From positions 1-42,040 of the forward strand of contig DAHVDN010000027.1 in NCBI GenBank assembly GCA_027313505.1: a DNA stretch of 42,040 bases. The letters are read 5' to 3'. This document shows, one piece after another, positions 1 to 7,357 of the stretch (position 1 is the first letter of the stretch; each line of letters starts with the position of its first letter). The notes beneath the pieces were generated by a model. That model had not been told where the DNA came from, did no database searches, and was given only the letters and a program-made list of their open reading frames with translations. A program made the translations under genes and the position numbers. This stretch comes from Candidatus Dormiibacterota bacterium. GTDB lineage: Bacteria; Chloroflexota; Dormibacteria; Aeolococcales; Bog-877.

Positions 1-46
1 AAGGTCCTCGGGGGCTGCGGAGGATAGTCGCCGGAGAAGCACGAAG

Positions 47-427
47 ATGTTAGCCTCGTGGGAGGAGGGCGAAGTGTTCGAAGCAGACGACATCCGCGAG
101 TGGATTGGCCTTGATGTCGTCGACGAGGGCAACGACAAGATCGGTGAGTTGGAGTCGATCTACTACGACACGGCCAGCGACGAGCCCTCCTTTGCGACTA
201 TCAAAGTGGGTCTACTGTCGCACCGTCTGGTCTTTGTTCCGCTTCAGGGTGCCAAGGTAGGTCCGGGATCCCTTAAGGTGGCCTACTCCAAGAGATTGGT
301 CCAGAGCGCGCCGTCGATTGAGACCGATGGCGGTTTGCTGGCTACCGACGAACGGCCGGTTTTTGAGCACTACGGCTTGAAGTACGATCCGGGGACAAGC
401 GGAGAACGCCGCCTCGCTCGTCGCTGA
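47..427 (+). CDS. PRC-barrel domain protein
   Basis: A 126-residue soluble protein. Residues 14-80 read as a PRC-barrel: an opening 'W-I-G-L-D-V-V-D' strand, 'K-I-G-E-L-E-S-I-Y-Y-D' around residue 32, and a 'F-V-P-L-Q-G-A' strand near 63, the usual pattern of short beta strands. PRC-barrels occur in RimM and in photosynthetic reaction-centre H subunits, and as free-standing small proteins of mostly unknown role, often in stress-linked loci. The C-terminal 40 residues are less ordered and end in a basic Arg-rich tail. The ATG start has a GGAG about 11 bases upstream. It stands alone, so context does not identify a partner. The fold call is fairly secure; the function is unknown. Confidence 0.75.
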   Translation: MLASWEEGEVFEADDIREWIGLDVVDEGNDKIGELESIYYDTASDEPSFATIKVGLLSHRLVFVPLQGAKVGPGSLKVAYSKRLVQSAPSIETDGGLLATDERPVFEHYGLKYDPGTSGERRLARR

Positions 428-783
428 CGGGCCGACCTGAGCTCCAGACACGGTAACGGGGATCCCCGACTTTCTTCAGGATGCACTAGGGCCAGGTAAA
501 GGGCCGGTGCCGTGCGGGGGTTCGGGACGGCCACGACCAGCATTGCTGGGGTTGCCTTGCCTGCATGCCAGACCAGTATCCAACGCCCGCCGATTGGCGC
601 CTAGCGAATTGGGCTCAAGAGCGGAGAAGGGATGGTGCGCGCCGGTGAGTTGAGCGTTCAGACAGGGGCTGACTCTGGTGTCCGTACAGCCCGTACCGGG
701 TGTGGCCAGATGTCGGGGGCGGAGCGTGGGACCGACATTGCGCACTCTATCCCGCTATGCCGCCAGGCCCCCTGGCCCCGACA
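428..783. other. 356-bp gap with no gene recognised
   Basis: Open frames here on both strands give low-complexity translations with no family motif, no convincing ribosome binding site and no resemblance to the neighbours. A small CGCC-GATT-GGCG hairpin lies near 588-601. The gap separates a plus-strand gene from the 3' end of a minus-strand gene, so it is a convergent spacer. I see nothing else in it. Confidence 0.5.
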
Positions 784-1281
784 TCACTTCCCAGGAGCTC
801 GGTACGCCGAAAGGTTGGAGCACGCCACGCAAACCTCGGGTGGAATCAGCCCCATGCGCATCAGCACGGTGAAGATTCGGCAACCGACACAAAACGCGAA
901 GGCCGACTCCAGGGTCGCAGCCACCAGCAGTACGGCAAGCAGAATGTAGGTGGCCAGGTCGGCATGCCACAGAAGTGTGAGGAGGGTAGCCGAGACCGTG
1001 ATCACCGCCCCAATTCCCTGTGCGAAGCGTTTTGGAGGACCTGCCACGAGCTTGGGGCGAGAAGACAATCGGGGAGCCACCATTTTGGTGGCCAGCTGCC
1101 CCAGCGGGCTTAGGGTGGGACCACTGGCCACACGCGCCAGAAACCCGTAGGCGAGGACCGCGCTGAGCCACGGCTGCTGAGTCAGGATGGCCGAGGCTGC
1201 GATCACGGCTACCCCGCCGGCCACCACCCTGCTGGCGGTCTCGTTGACCGGATTGGGGAAGGGCAGCAGGTTGCCGGGCAC
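784..1281 (-). CDS. DUF4395 family membrane protein
   Basis: The protein opens with the DUF4395 signature 'F-P-N-P-V-N-E' and continues with four hydrophobic helices. A C-x-G-C motif follows ('F-C-V-G-C-R-I') in the last third, with a further C-x-x-C near the end. DUF4395 proteins are integral membrane proteins of unknown biochemical role, often beside or fused to thioredoxin-like or sulfurtransferase genes, and the cysteines suggest thiol chemistry. The GTG start at 1281 is chosen because AGGAG lies 6 bases upstream on the minus strand. A longer frame from ATG 1320 would put the start inside a perfect inverted repeat. The gene follows a DsbA-like gene on the same strand, which fits a redox pair. 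The family call is firm; the function is not known. Confidence 0.8.
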   Translation of the reverse strand: MPGNLLPFPNPVNETASRVVAGGVAVIAASAILTQQPWLSAVLAYGFLARVASGPTLSPLGQLATKMVAPRLSSRPKLVAGPPKRFAQGIGAVITVSATLLTLLWHADLATYILLAVLLVAATLESAFAFCVGCRIFTVLMRMGLIPPEVCVACSNLSAYRAPGK

Positions 1282-1315
1282 TGAGGTCTCCTGATGGCGA
1301 TAGACGGTACCCCAT

Positions 1316-1343
1316 ACCATACAACCCGCAGTGGTTGTATGGT
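1316..1343. promoter_or_regulatory. 11-bp perfect inverted repeat, candidate operator
   Basis: ACCATACAACC (1316-1326) and GGTTGTATGGT (1333-1343) are perfect complements around a 6-base centre. The repeat sits between the end of the DsbA-like gene and the chosen start of the DUF4395 gene, 34 bases upstream of that start. No T-run follows on either strand, so an intrinsic terminator is unlikely. The AT-richness within a GC-rich genome and the position suggest a repressor operator or an RNA hairpin in the leader. This is inference. Confidence 0.5.
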
Positions 1344-1350
1344 GTATCCC

Positions 1351-2028
1351 CTAAGCCGTGCCCAGCAGCTGGGGCGGGTGCCCGTCCCGTTCGCGCTTCA
1401 ACTCAAAGAGATATGGGCGCCTCGCCATGCGCATCACGTCGCTCAGCAGACCGCGGGCCTCATCGTCGGTCGGGACCTCGGTTATCACCGGCCCGAACAG
1501 GCCCGGGCCCTTCCCCCCATCCAGAACGAGCGTCGGCACACCGAAAGCCTCACAGGAGACCACCGCGGCCTGGTGGTCGGCCACAACCTCCCGCCACAGC
1601 GAGGGGTCTTCCATGGCCGAGGCCCGTTGTGTGGGGTCCATCCCAGACGCCTTCATCGCTGTTTCAAGCACCGTCTCCCAGGATTCGGGTGAGGGCGGGG
1701 ACCCGGCGGCGTGGATGAGCCGACCAAGCTCGGTGTACAGGGCGGCGACCAGGCTATTGCCTCCCAGTCGGCGTGCCAAGGCCAAAAGCTGAAGCGCCGG
1801 CCCGCTGTAACCCACAGGTCCGTCGGTGGGGTCCTGGCCGGGTTCCAGGTGGACCATTCCGAGAGAGAAGAACCGCCAGTTGATCCCGACTTCACCGAGT
1901 TCTACCAGCCGGGTCGCCCACCGCGAGGTGAGCCATGCCCAGGGACACACCGGGTCAAAGTGAAAATTTATCTCTTCCAACGATTCTCCAATTGGTGGTC
2001 GCAGCCCAGACGGGAGCCCGGTCCCCAT
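1351..2028 (-). CDS. DsbA-family thioredoxin-fold oxidoreductase
   Basis: A 225-residue protein whose first strand leads into 'F-D-P-V-C-P-W-A-W', the active-site region of the DsbA-like family that includes the mycothiol-dependent nitroreductase Rv2466c. A helical insertion domain (about residues 75-150) and a 'G-V-P-T-L-V-L-D-G' cis-Pro loop near 175 follow, as expected for DsbA/FrnE folds. The motif is C-P-W-A, so the usual second cysteine of C-x-x-C is absent; this suggests monothiol chemistry, perhaps with a low-molecular-weight thiol. There is no signal peptide, so it acts in the cytoplasm. The DUF4395 gene lies downstream on the same strand and sodN upstream, giving a redox and oxidative-stress context. 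The substrate is unknown. Confidence 0.8.
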   Translation of the reverse strand: MGTGLPSGLRPPIGESLEEINFHFDPVCPWAWLTSRWATRLVELGEVGINWRFFSLGMVHLEPGQDPTDGPVGYSGPALQLLALARRLGGNSLVAALYTELGRLIHAAGSPPSPESWETVLETAMKASGMDPTQRASAMEDPSLWREVVADHQAAVVSCEAFGVPTLVLDGGKGPGLFGPVITEVPTDDEARGLLSDVMRMARRPYLFELKRERDGHPPQLLGTA

Positions 2029-2071
2029 GGGGTGGTCCCGGGAACCGGACTTCCGTCTTCACGATCCTGAT

Positions 2072-2491
2072 CTACTTCTTGGTTTCCCAGAAGATTCGGG
2101 CGAATTCGTCAACCTTGGTGCGCAGCTCGGCCGCCTTCTCAGGGTCGATGGACTGCTTACAGGCTGATGCCGCCTTGACCGTCTTCCATGCGAGGTCGTG
2201 CAGTTCCGGGAACTTCTCGAGGTGTTCTGGCTTGAAGTAGTCACCCCAGATGATGAGCACCTCGCGCTTGACCTTCTCCGCATGGAGTTCCTTGACCTCG
2301 ACCATGCGTACAAAGGAGTTGCGGCTGGCCTCGGAGGTCGAGTCTGGCAGAGCCCGGATCTTCGTCACCATGGTCTCCACCGTCTGGGCGGCAATCTGAG
2401 CCTCATGGGGATCGTAGATCCCGCAGGGAACGTCGCAGTGGCCGTGCACCACCCGGCGGGGGCTTATGCGGGCCTTGATCGTGCCGAACAT
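2072..2491 (-). CDS. sodN: nickel superoxide dismutase (proenzyme)
   Basis: Nickel-dependent superoxide dismutase, which converts superoxide to O2 and H2O2. After a 17-residue leader the sequence reads H18-C19-D-V-P-C23-G-I-Y26-D-P, the Ni-hook. Once the leader is cleaved, His18 becomes the N-terminal His1 ligand and Cys19 and Cys23 become ligands Cys2 and Cys6. The rest is the expected four-helix bundle, and the mature length of about 122 residues fits the family. The ATG has a GGAGG ribosome site. The maturation protease sodX is divergently transcribed 76 bp away, which independently supports the call. Known Ni-SODs are cytoplasmic homohexamers. An unbroken hook and intact downstream helices suggest an active enzyme. 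Confidence 0.96.
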   Translation of the reverse strand: MFGTIKARISPRRVVHGHCDVPCGIYDPHEAQIAAQTVETMVTKIRALPDSTSEASRNSFVRMVEVKELHAEKVKREVLIIWGDYFKPEHLEKFPELHDLAWKTVKAASACKQSIDPEKAAELRTKVDEFARIFWETKK

Positions 2492-2567
2492 GCTGATCTC
2501 CCTCCATATAGGACGTGGACCAGGCCAAAGGCTGGCCGTGGCTGTGTGATCAAACTACCATCACCTG
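2492..2567. promoter_or_regulatory. divergent sodN/sodX intergenic region
   Basis: This 76-bp spacer must carry both promoters. It contains a GGCCA-N5-TGGCC inverted repeat (about 2524-2538). On the minus strand a TATATG lies just before the sodN ribosome site and could serve as its -10, but I found no good -35. In Streptomyces sodN is controlled by nickel through Nur; whether this repeat is a related operator cannot be judged by eye. Confidence 0.35.
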
Positions 2568-2945
2568 GTGACAAGCGGCAAACTCGCTCATCTGCTCCCC
2601 AGTCGGCTGCCCCAACTTGTACTGGTTGAGGGGCCGAGCATGGAGCCCCTCCTGCCCAACGGAGCTTGGGCTGTGCTCTTGCCACGACCTGGCCGGATGC
2701 CCAGGGTGGGGCAAGTAGTCGTGGCGGAGTACCCCGGCCGGGCTGGGTTCGAGATGGTCAAGCGGGTGTCCGCGGTCAGCGAAACCCGAGGGCTGGTGTG
2801 GTTGGCTGGTGACAATCGTGAGCAGAGCACGGACAGTGAACAGTTTGGGCCGATCTCCAGACGGCTCGTTGTGGGTCCGGTGATCGCTGTGGTTCGCCCT
2901 GGTAGGCCGAAGGTGGTCCGGATCAATGCCCAAAAGCTGTGGTGA
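2568..2945 (+). CDS. sodX: nickel-type superoxide dismutase maturation protease (S26 family)
   Basis: A 125-residue S26 signal-peptidase-like serine protease. The nucleophile is Ser24 in 'E-G-P-S-M-E-P', the general base is Lys65 in 'M-V-K-R-V', and the closing motif 'G-D-N-R-E-Q-S-T-D-S' with 'F-G-P-I' follows near residue 95. Unlike true signal peptidases it has no N-terminal transmembrane helix, as expected for the soluble enzymes that trim the Ni-SOD leader to expose the His1 nickel ligand. It starts at GTG and diverges from sodN, the standard arrangement of this pair. It presumably cuts between Gly17 and His18 of the neighbour. The assignment is secure from motif plus context. Confidence 0.93.
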   Translation: MTSGKLAHLLPSRLPQLVLVEGPSMEPLLPNGAWAVLLPRPGRMPRVGQVVVAEYPGRAGFEMVKRVSAVSETRGLVWLAGDNREQSTDSEQFGPISRRLVVGPVIAVVRPGRPKVVRINAQKLW

Positions 2946-2994
2946 GGCACTCCCTGTCCGCCCACAGGGCACTCAAAACTGGCACCATAGGGGT

Positions 2995-3144
2995 ATGAGC
3001 GAATCTGAACTGCCGACCCCACCGCCGCGCAACCCGGACCCTCCCCGGGACCTTCTAGGCCCCACCCCCCAACCAAAGCAAAAGAAGCACAAGAAGAAGG
3101 TCTCCAGGGAACCTCCGCGCGGTCGCGGACGGGGAGGACGCTGA
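2995..3144 (+). CDS. small proline- and lysine-rich hypothetical protein
   Basis: A 49-residue frame starting at ATG 2995. The N-terminal half is acidic and proline-rich; then comes a run of lysines ('K-Q-K-K-H-K-K-K') and a tail of R-G-R-G-R-G-G-R type. The composition suggests an intrinsically disordered, nucleic-acid-binding tail, comparable in style to small basic proteins annotated beside housekeeping genes in actinobacteria. A GGGGT precedes the ATG at short spacing. It lies between sodX and the inositol phosphatase gene on the same strand. No family is recognised, and it could be a chance frame, but the clear start and biased composition favour a real gene. Confidence 0.45.
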   Translation: MSESELPTPPPRNPDPPRDLLGPTPQPKQKKHKKKVSREPPRGRGRGGR

Positions 3145-3172
3145 TCCGTTCTGGCGATCTTGGGAACACCCT

Positions 3173-4018
3173 TTGAGGGGCGCGCTGCCGGATTTGGACC
3201 TCGCGCTGGCTCTGGCCACGGCGCGGTATGCCGCCCAGGCTGGGGGGGCGCTGGTGCGAGCCTCCGGACTAGGCGCTCACATCACCGAGACCAAGGGCCC
3301 AGGTGACTATGTAACTGCGGTGGACCGTCAGAGCGAGGAGGTCATCGTGCGTGTCCTGAGCTCGGCGTTTCCAGAGCTGCCGATACTCGCGGAGGAGGGG
3401 GGAGGCGAGCGCCAGCCGACCGGCTGGGTGGTTGACCCGATAGACGGAACCACCAATTTCAGTCGGGGGTTTCCCCTAGTCGGTGTTTCGGTCGCTCTCC
3501 TGGTGGACGGGCAGCCGGCGGTGGGCTGCGTCCACGCCCCGTTCCTGGGCTGGACATACAGTGCTCGGCGGGGCATGGGGGCTTTTGACGGATCGGGGAG
3601 GAGGCTGACCCTTGGGGATCCATCCCCCGAGACCTCATTGGTCACCACCGGCTTCCCGTTCAAGGCTCCGGAACGGATCCCTCGTTTGCTAGCCGCCCTG
3701 GACGGGGTCCTGGATCGGTTCGAAGACGCGCGCCGAACCGGGGCCGCCAGCCTCGATTTGGCGTTCACGGCCTCCGGGGTGTTCGATGGGTACTTTGAGC
3801 TGGGACTCAAGGTCTGGGACATCGCGGCAGGCGCCCTGCTCGTGACGGAGGCCGGAGGAGTCGTTTCCGACTGGGATGGAGCTCAGCGTCACCTGGAAAC
3901 CGGCGACATTGTTGCTGGTTCGCCGAGGGTTCATGCAGCCCTGCTCCGGGCGACCGCCACCCATTCAGGAGCGCACCAGAATGTCGCCTCGGACCCGGTC
4001 CCCTACCGTCCGCTTTAG
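3173..4018 (+). CDS. suhB: inositol monophosphatase family protein
   Basis: A Mg-dependent phosphatase of the FIG/IMPase superfamily, acting on myo-inositol phosphates or related sugar phosphates such as histidinol phosphate. All metal-site motifs are present: E74-E75 in 'L-A-E-E-G-G', the D88-P-I-D91-G-T-T motif, and 'K-V-W-D-I-A-A-G' near residue 220 followed by 'E-A-G-G'. At 281 residues it is of normal size with a slight C-terminal extension. The start is placed at TTG 3173 because the first helix begins immediately after it. Its 3' end overlaps the convergent minus-strand gene by 54 bp. The exact substrate cannot be told from sequence; the family call is certain. Confidence 0.88.
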   Translation: MRGALPDLDLALALATARYAAQAGGALVRASGLGAHITETKGPGDYVTAVDRQSEEVIVRVLSSAFPELPILAEEGGGERQPTGWVVDPIDGTTNFSRGFPLVGVSVALLVDGQPAVGCVHAPFLGWTYSARRGMGAFDGSGRRLTLGDPSPETSLVTTGFPFKAPERIPRLLAALDGVLDRFEDARRTGAASLDLAFTASGVFDGYFELGLKVWDIAAGALLVTEAGGVVSDWDGAQRHLETGDIVAGSPRVHAALLRATATHSGAHQNVASDPVPYRPL

Positions 4019-4456
4019 CACCTTCGGCGCCACCGCGAGACCGTAGTTACCAGGGTGAAGTGGAACAACTGAGATCACCACGGGGATGGTGGAGTTGGTC
4101 TCGAGAATGCCCCCGCAGGACTCGCCGTCCTTCCACGGGGTGCCATGCGAACCCAAAAACGTCACCTTGACCACTTTGAACTCCGGGGTCAGGTTTGCCC
4201 CGATGCAGGCTGGCGACATCGCGGCTCCGGAGGCGAGGTACAAGCTGAAGGTGAGGCGCGATTCCTGCCCGACTGTCATTTGTACGCCACCCAGGACCCC
4301 ACCCAACTGAGCCTTCGGAGGACCTGCGTTCTTACCGAGGGAACCGAAGCTGGTCAGCACGTCGACGAAGGCGGAGACCGTCAGAAAGGCGATCACCCCA
4401 ACGGCCAGGAGCTGCCCGGCGCTTAACCTTGGTAACCAGTGAGGAGCGGCATTCAA
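3965..4456 (-). CDS. membrane-anchored extracytoplasmic hypothetical protein
   Basis: A 163-residue protein with one hydrophobic helix (about residues 13-33, 'L-L-A-V-G-V-I-A-F-L-T-V') after a short N-terminus, then a mostly beta-rich domain of about 125 residues. It has two cysteines, in 'S-P-A-C-I-G' and 'G-E-S-C-G-G', that could form a disulfide outside the cell. The design suggests a type II anchored or uncleaved-signal surface domain. No family is recognised. It is convergent with suhB and overlaps its 3' end by 54 bp, and it diverges from eno. The consistent hydrophobic and beta pattern supports a real gene despite the overlap. Confidence 0.6.
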   Translation of the reverse strand: MNAAPHWLPRLSAGQLLAVGVIAFLTVSAFVDVLTSFGSLGKNAGPPKAQLGGVLGGVQMTVGQESRLTFSLYLASGAAMSPACIGANLTPEFKVVKVTFLGSHGTPWKDGESCGGILETNSTIPVVISVVPLHPGNYGLAVAPKVLKRTVGDRVRGDILVRS

Positions 4457-4472
4457 GCTCTCCTGAGAGTAG

Positions 4473-5804
<1,332 letters not shown>

Positions 5805-5817
5805 CCCCGCATTCCCA

Positions 5818-6561
5818 ACTGCCGCAGGCCGACATAGCAGAGGGCCATCTGTCAGCGGGCCAGACCGTCTTGGATGGCAGCAGCGGCATCACCGAGGTCG
5901 CGCATGCCATTGGTGGCCAAGCTGGGTATCCCGTCTGAGGGTGATGATTGCCGCCGACGTCAGCCGTGAGCGCAGCGGGTCATGGAAGCGTATGGGGCAC
6001 AGTTGGTGCGACCCGCAGGAGGGGCTGGATGGAGCAACCCCCAGGTGGTGTGAACTGAGGGCCGACCCTCCCTAGACCCATGTCTAGCCTGACCAGTCCA
6101 ACACTCTCGCCAATTGGATTGCCCACTACTGAGGGACCGGGGTCCAGATCTGGGCCCAGACCGCTGGCGGTGTGCCCCATTTACTCGCCGGGATGGGAAC
6201 CAGCGGGACATTCGTGCTGAAGGTCAGCCCGCTCAAGAGGAGAACCCGAACAGTACCTGCGTGAGCCTGGAAGCCCACGACCCGGTCAGTGGGCCGGAGG
6301 GTCGGAGCCCCATGGAGTTCACGATTGTCCCTGGGGGCTACCTCCCCTCGGTCGCCGACAGGCAGATGCTCGGTTGCACCGATGAGGCTTATGATCTGGC
6401 GCGGTGGTCGGCGCGTCAGGAGGGCATACTGGTCAGCCACTCAACCAGCCGGGCGCTCTGGGGAGTTGCTGAACGTCACGGAGAGTGGCGGGCGCGAGGG
6501 GAGCGCAGTGGTGGTCTGCCCAGAGGGCGGTGCACTCTATATGAGCGACGGTAGATGGTAA
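5818..6561 (+). pseudogene. cysM: decayed cysteine synthase (cysM/cysK-like)
   Basis: Pieces of a PLP-dependent O-acetylserine/O-phosphoserine sulfhydrylase can be read in order but in changing frames. They are 'G-Q-T-V-L-D-G-S-S-G' then 'A-G-Y-P-V' before a TGA (5936-5938); 'V-M-I-A-A-D-V-S-R-E-R' from 5941; 'V-M-E-A-Y-G-A-Q-L-V-R-P' from 5979 in another frame; 'A-N-W-I-A-H-Y' before TGA 6130-6132; 'A-G-M-G-T-S-G-T-F' before TGA 6262-6264; 'I-V-P-G-G-Y-L-P-S-V-A-D-R' and 'A-R-Q-E-G-I-L-V' in a third frame; and 'P-E-G-G-A-L-Y-M-S' in a fourth segment ending at 6561. The N-terminal part with the PLP lysine is missing, cut away at the eno end. It lies directly before a Mec-type JAMM protease gene, the order known for mec-cysO-cysM partners in actinobacteria. 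No functional enzyme can be made from it. Confidence 0.85.
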
Positions 6562-6567
6562 GGGAGC

Positions 6568-7065
6568 ATGATCAAGGTGGCTGGGACGGGATTGACCTTC
6601 AGCGCGAGGCTTTTCGATCAGATGCGTGAATTCTCGGAACGTGCCTATCCCTACGAGGGTTGCGGGGTCCTGGTGGGTCGTCCCAGCGCCCATGACGTCG
6701 AGGTCACCGAGGTCATCGAGGGGAGCAACCTGGTCACCGATCGCCGACGCGACAGATACGAACTGGACCCCAAGGACATCATCAGAGCGGAGCGGACGGC
6801 ACGTGCGAGAGGGGAGGAGGTGGTCGGCTTCTATCACACCCACCCCAATCATCCCGCCCGTCCCAGCCAGTTCGACACCGACAGGGCGTGGCCGGGATAC
6901 CGTTACGTCGTCATCTCAGTCCACGCCGGTCGGCAGCTGGCAGCCACCGCATGGCAGCTGGAGGAAGGGGTGCACCCTACTCGCTTCCGGGAGACTGAAC
7001 TCGAGATTTCTCAAACGGAGGACCATGGCTATAATCCGCCGGGTCTTGTGGCGGAGGTTTCGTGA
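6568..7065 (+). CDS. mec: JAMM/MPN metalloprotease, Mec-like (M67 family)
   Basis: A 165-residue zinc protease of the JAB1/MPN/Mov34 fold. The complete JAMM site is present: Glu30 in 'P-Y-E-G-C-G-V-L', His90 and His92 in 'Y-H-T-H-P', Ser100 and Asp103. In Mycobacterium tuberculosis the homologue Mec releases cysteine from the sulfur carrier CysO after CysM has loaded it; in Pseudomonas QbsD trims the tail of QbsE to expose Gly-Gly. The gene follows the remains of cysM by 6 bp and overlaps secG by 4 bp. A CysO-like carrier with a C-terminal tail is encoded at 24005-24301, a likely substrate. The ATG start follows AAGGGAG. The family is certain; the substrate is inferred. Confidence 0.9.
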   Translation: MIKVAGTGLTFSARLFDQMREFSERAYPYEGCGVLVGRPSAHDVEVTEVIEGSNLVTDRRRDRYELDPKDIIRAERTARARGEEVVGFYHTHPNHPARPSQFDTDRAWPGYRYVVISVHAGRQLAATAWQLEEGVHPTRFRETELEISQTEDHGYNPPGLVAEVS

Positions 7066-7292
7066 AGACAGCGATCACAACCCTGGAAGTGGTGCTGGCA
7101 ATCCTGCTGGTGATAACCATTCTGCTGCAGACCCCAAAGTCCAGCGGCCTTGGCGGCACCATCGGCGGGGGGACGGACATGGGTGGCGGCTATCGCACCC
7201 GCAGGGGACTGGAGCGGGTGCTTTTCCGCACCTCGATCTGGCTCACCGTCGCGTTCGCGCTGGTGGCGATAGTCCAAATCCGGGTGGGCTAG
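7062..7292 (+). CDS. secG: preprotein translocase subunit SecG
   Basis: A 76-residue membrane subunit of the SecYEG channel. It shows the SecG plan: a first helix (about residues 6-23), the family loop 'L-L-Q-T-P-K-S-S-G-L-G-G-T-I-G-G-G' and a second helix (about 53-72). It assists SecA-driven export through the plasma membrane. The GTG start overlaps the stop of the JAMM protease gene, so translation is probably coupled. secG often lies near eno and tpiA in Gram-positive-type genomes, which agrees with eno upstream. The call rests on length, topology and the conserved loop. Confidence 0.92.
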   Translation: MKTAITTLEVVLAILLVITILLQTPKSSGLGGTIGGGTDMGGGYRTRRGLERVLFRTSIWLTVAFALVAIVQIRVG

Positions 7293-7357
7293 GCCTTCGT
7301 CGGAGGCCAGTAGTCGACCTCCTCCGACCAAGTCGGCACCCACTGCGCTTTGCATCC

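Noticed and set aside
428-783. Open frames on both strands in the first intergenic gap
   Set aside because: No motif, no ribosome site, compositional pattern of chance GC-rich frames.
1316-1343. Intrinsic terminator after the DsbA-like gene
   Set aside because: The hairpin is AT-rich and no T-run follows on the minus strand.
6626-7357. A long plus-strand frame extending the solute-binding protein gene upstream through mec and secG
   Set aside because: The extension is the out-of-frame reading of mec and secG, both of which have full family motifs. The binding-protein sequence only begins near 7343.
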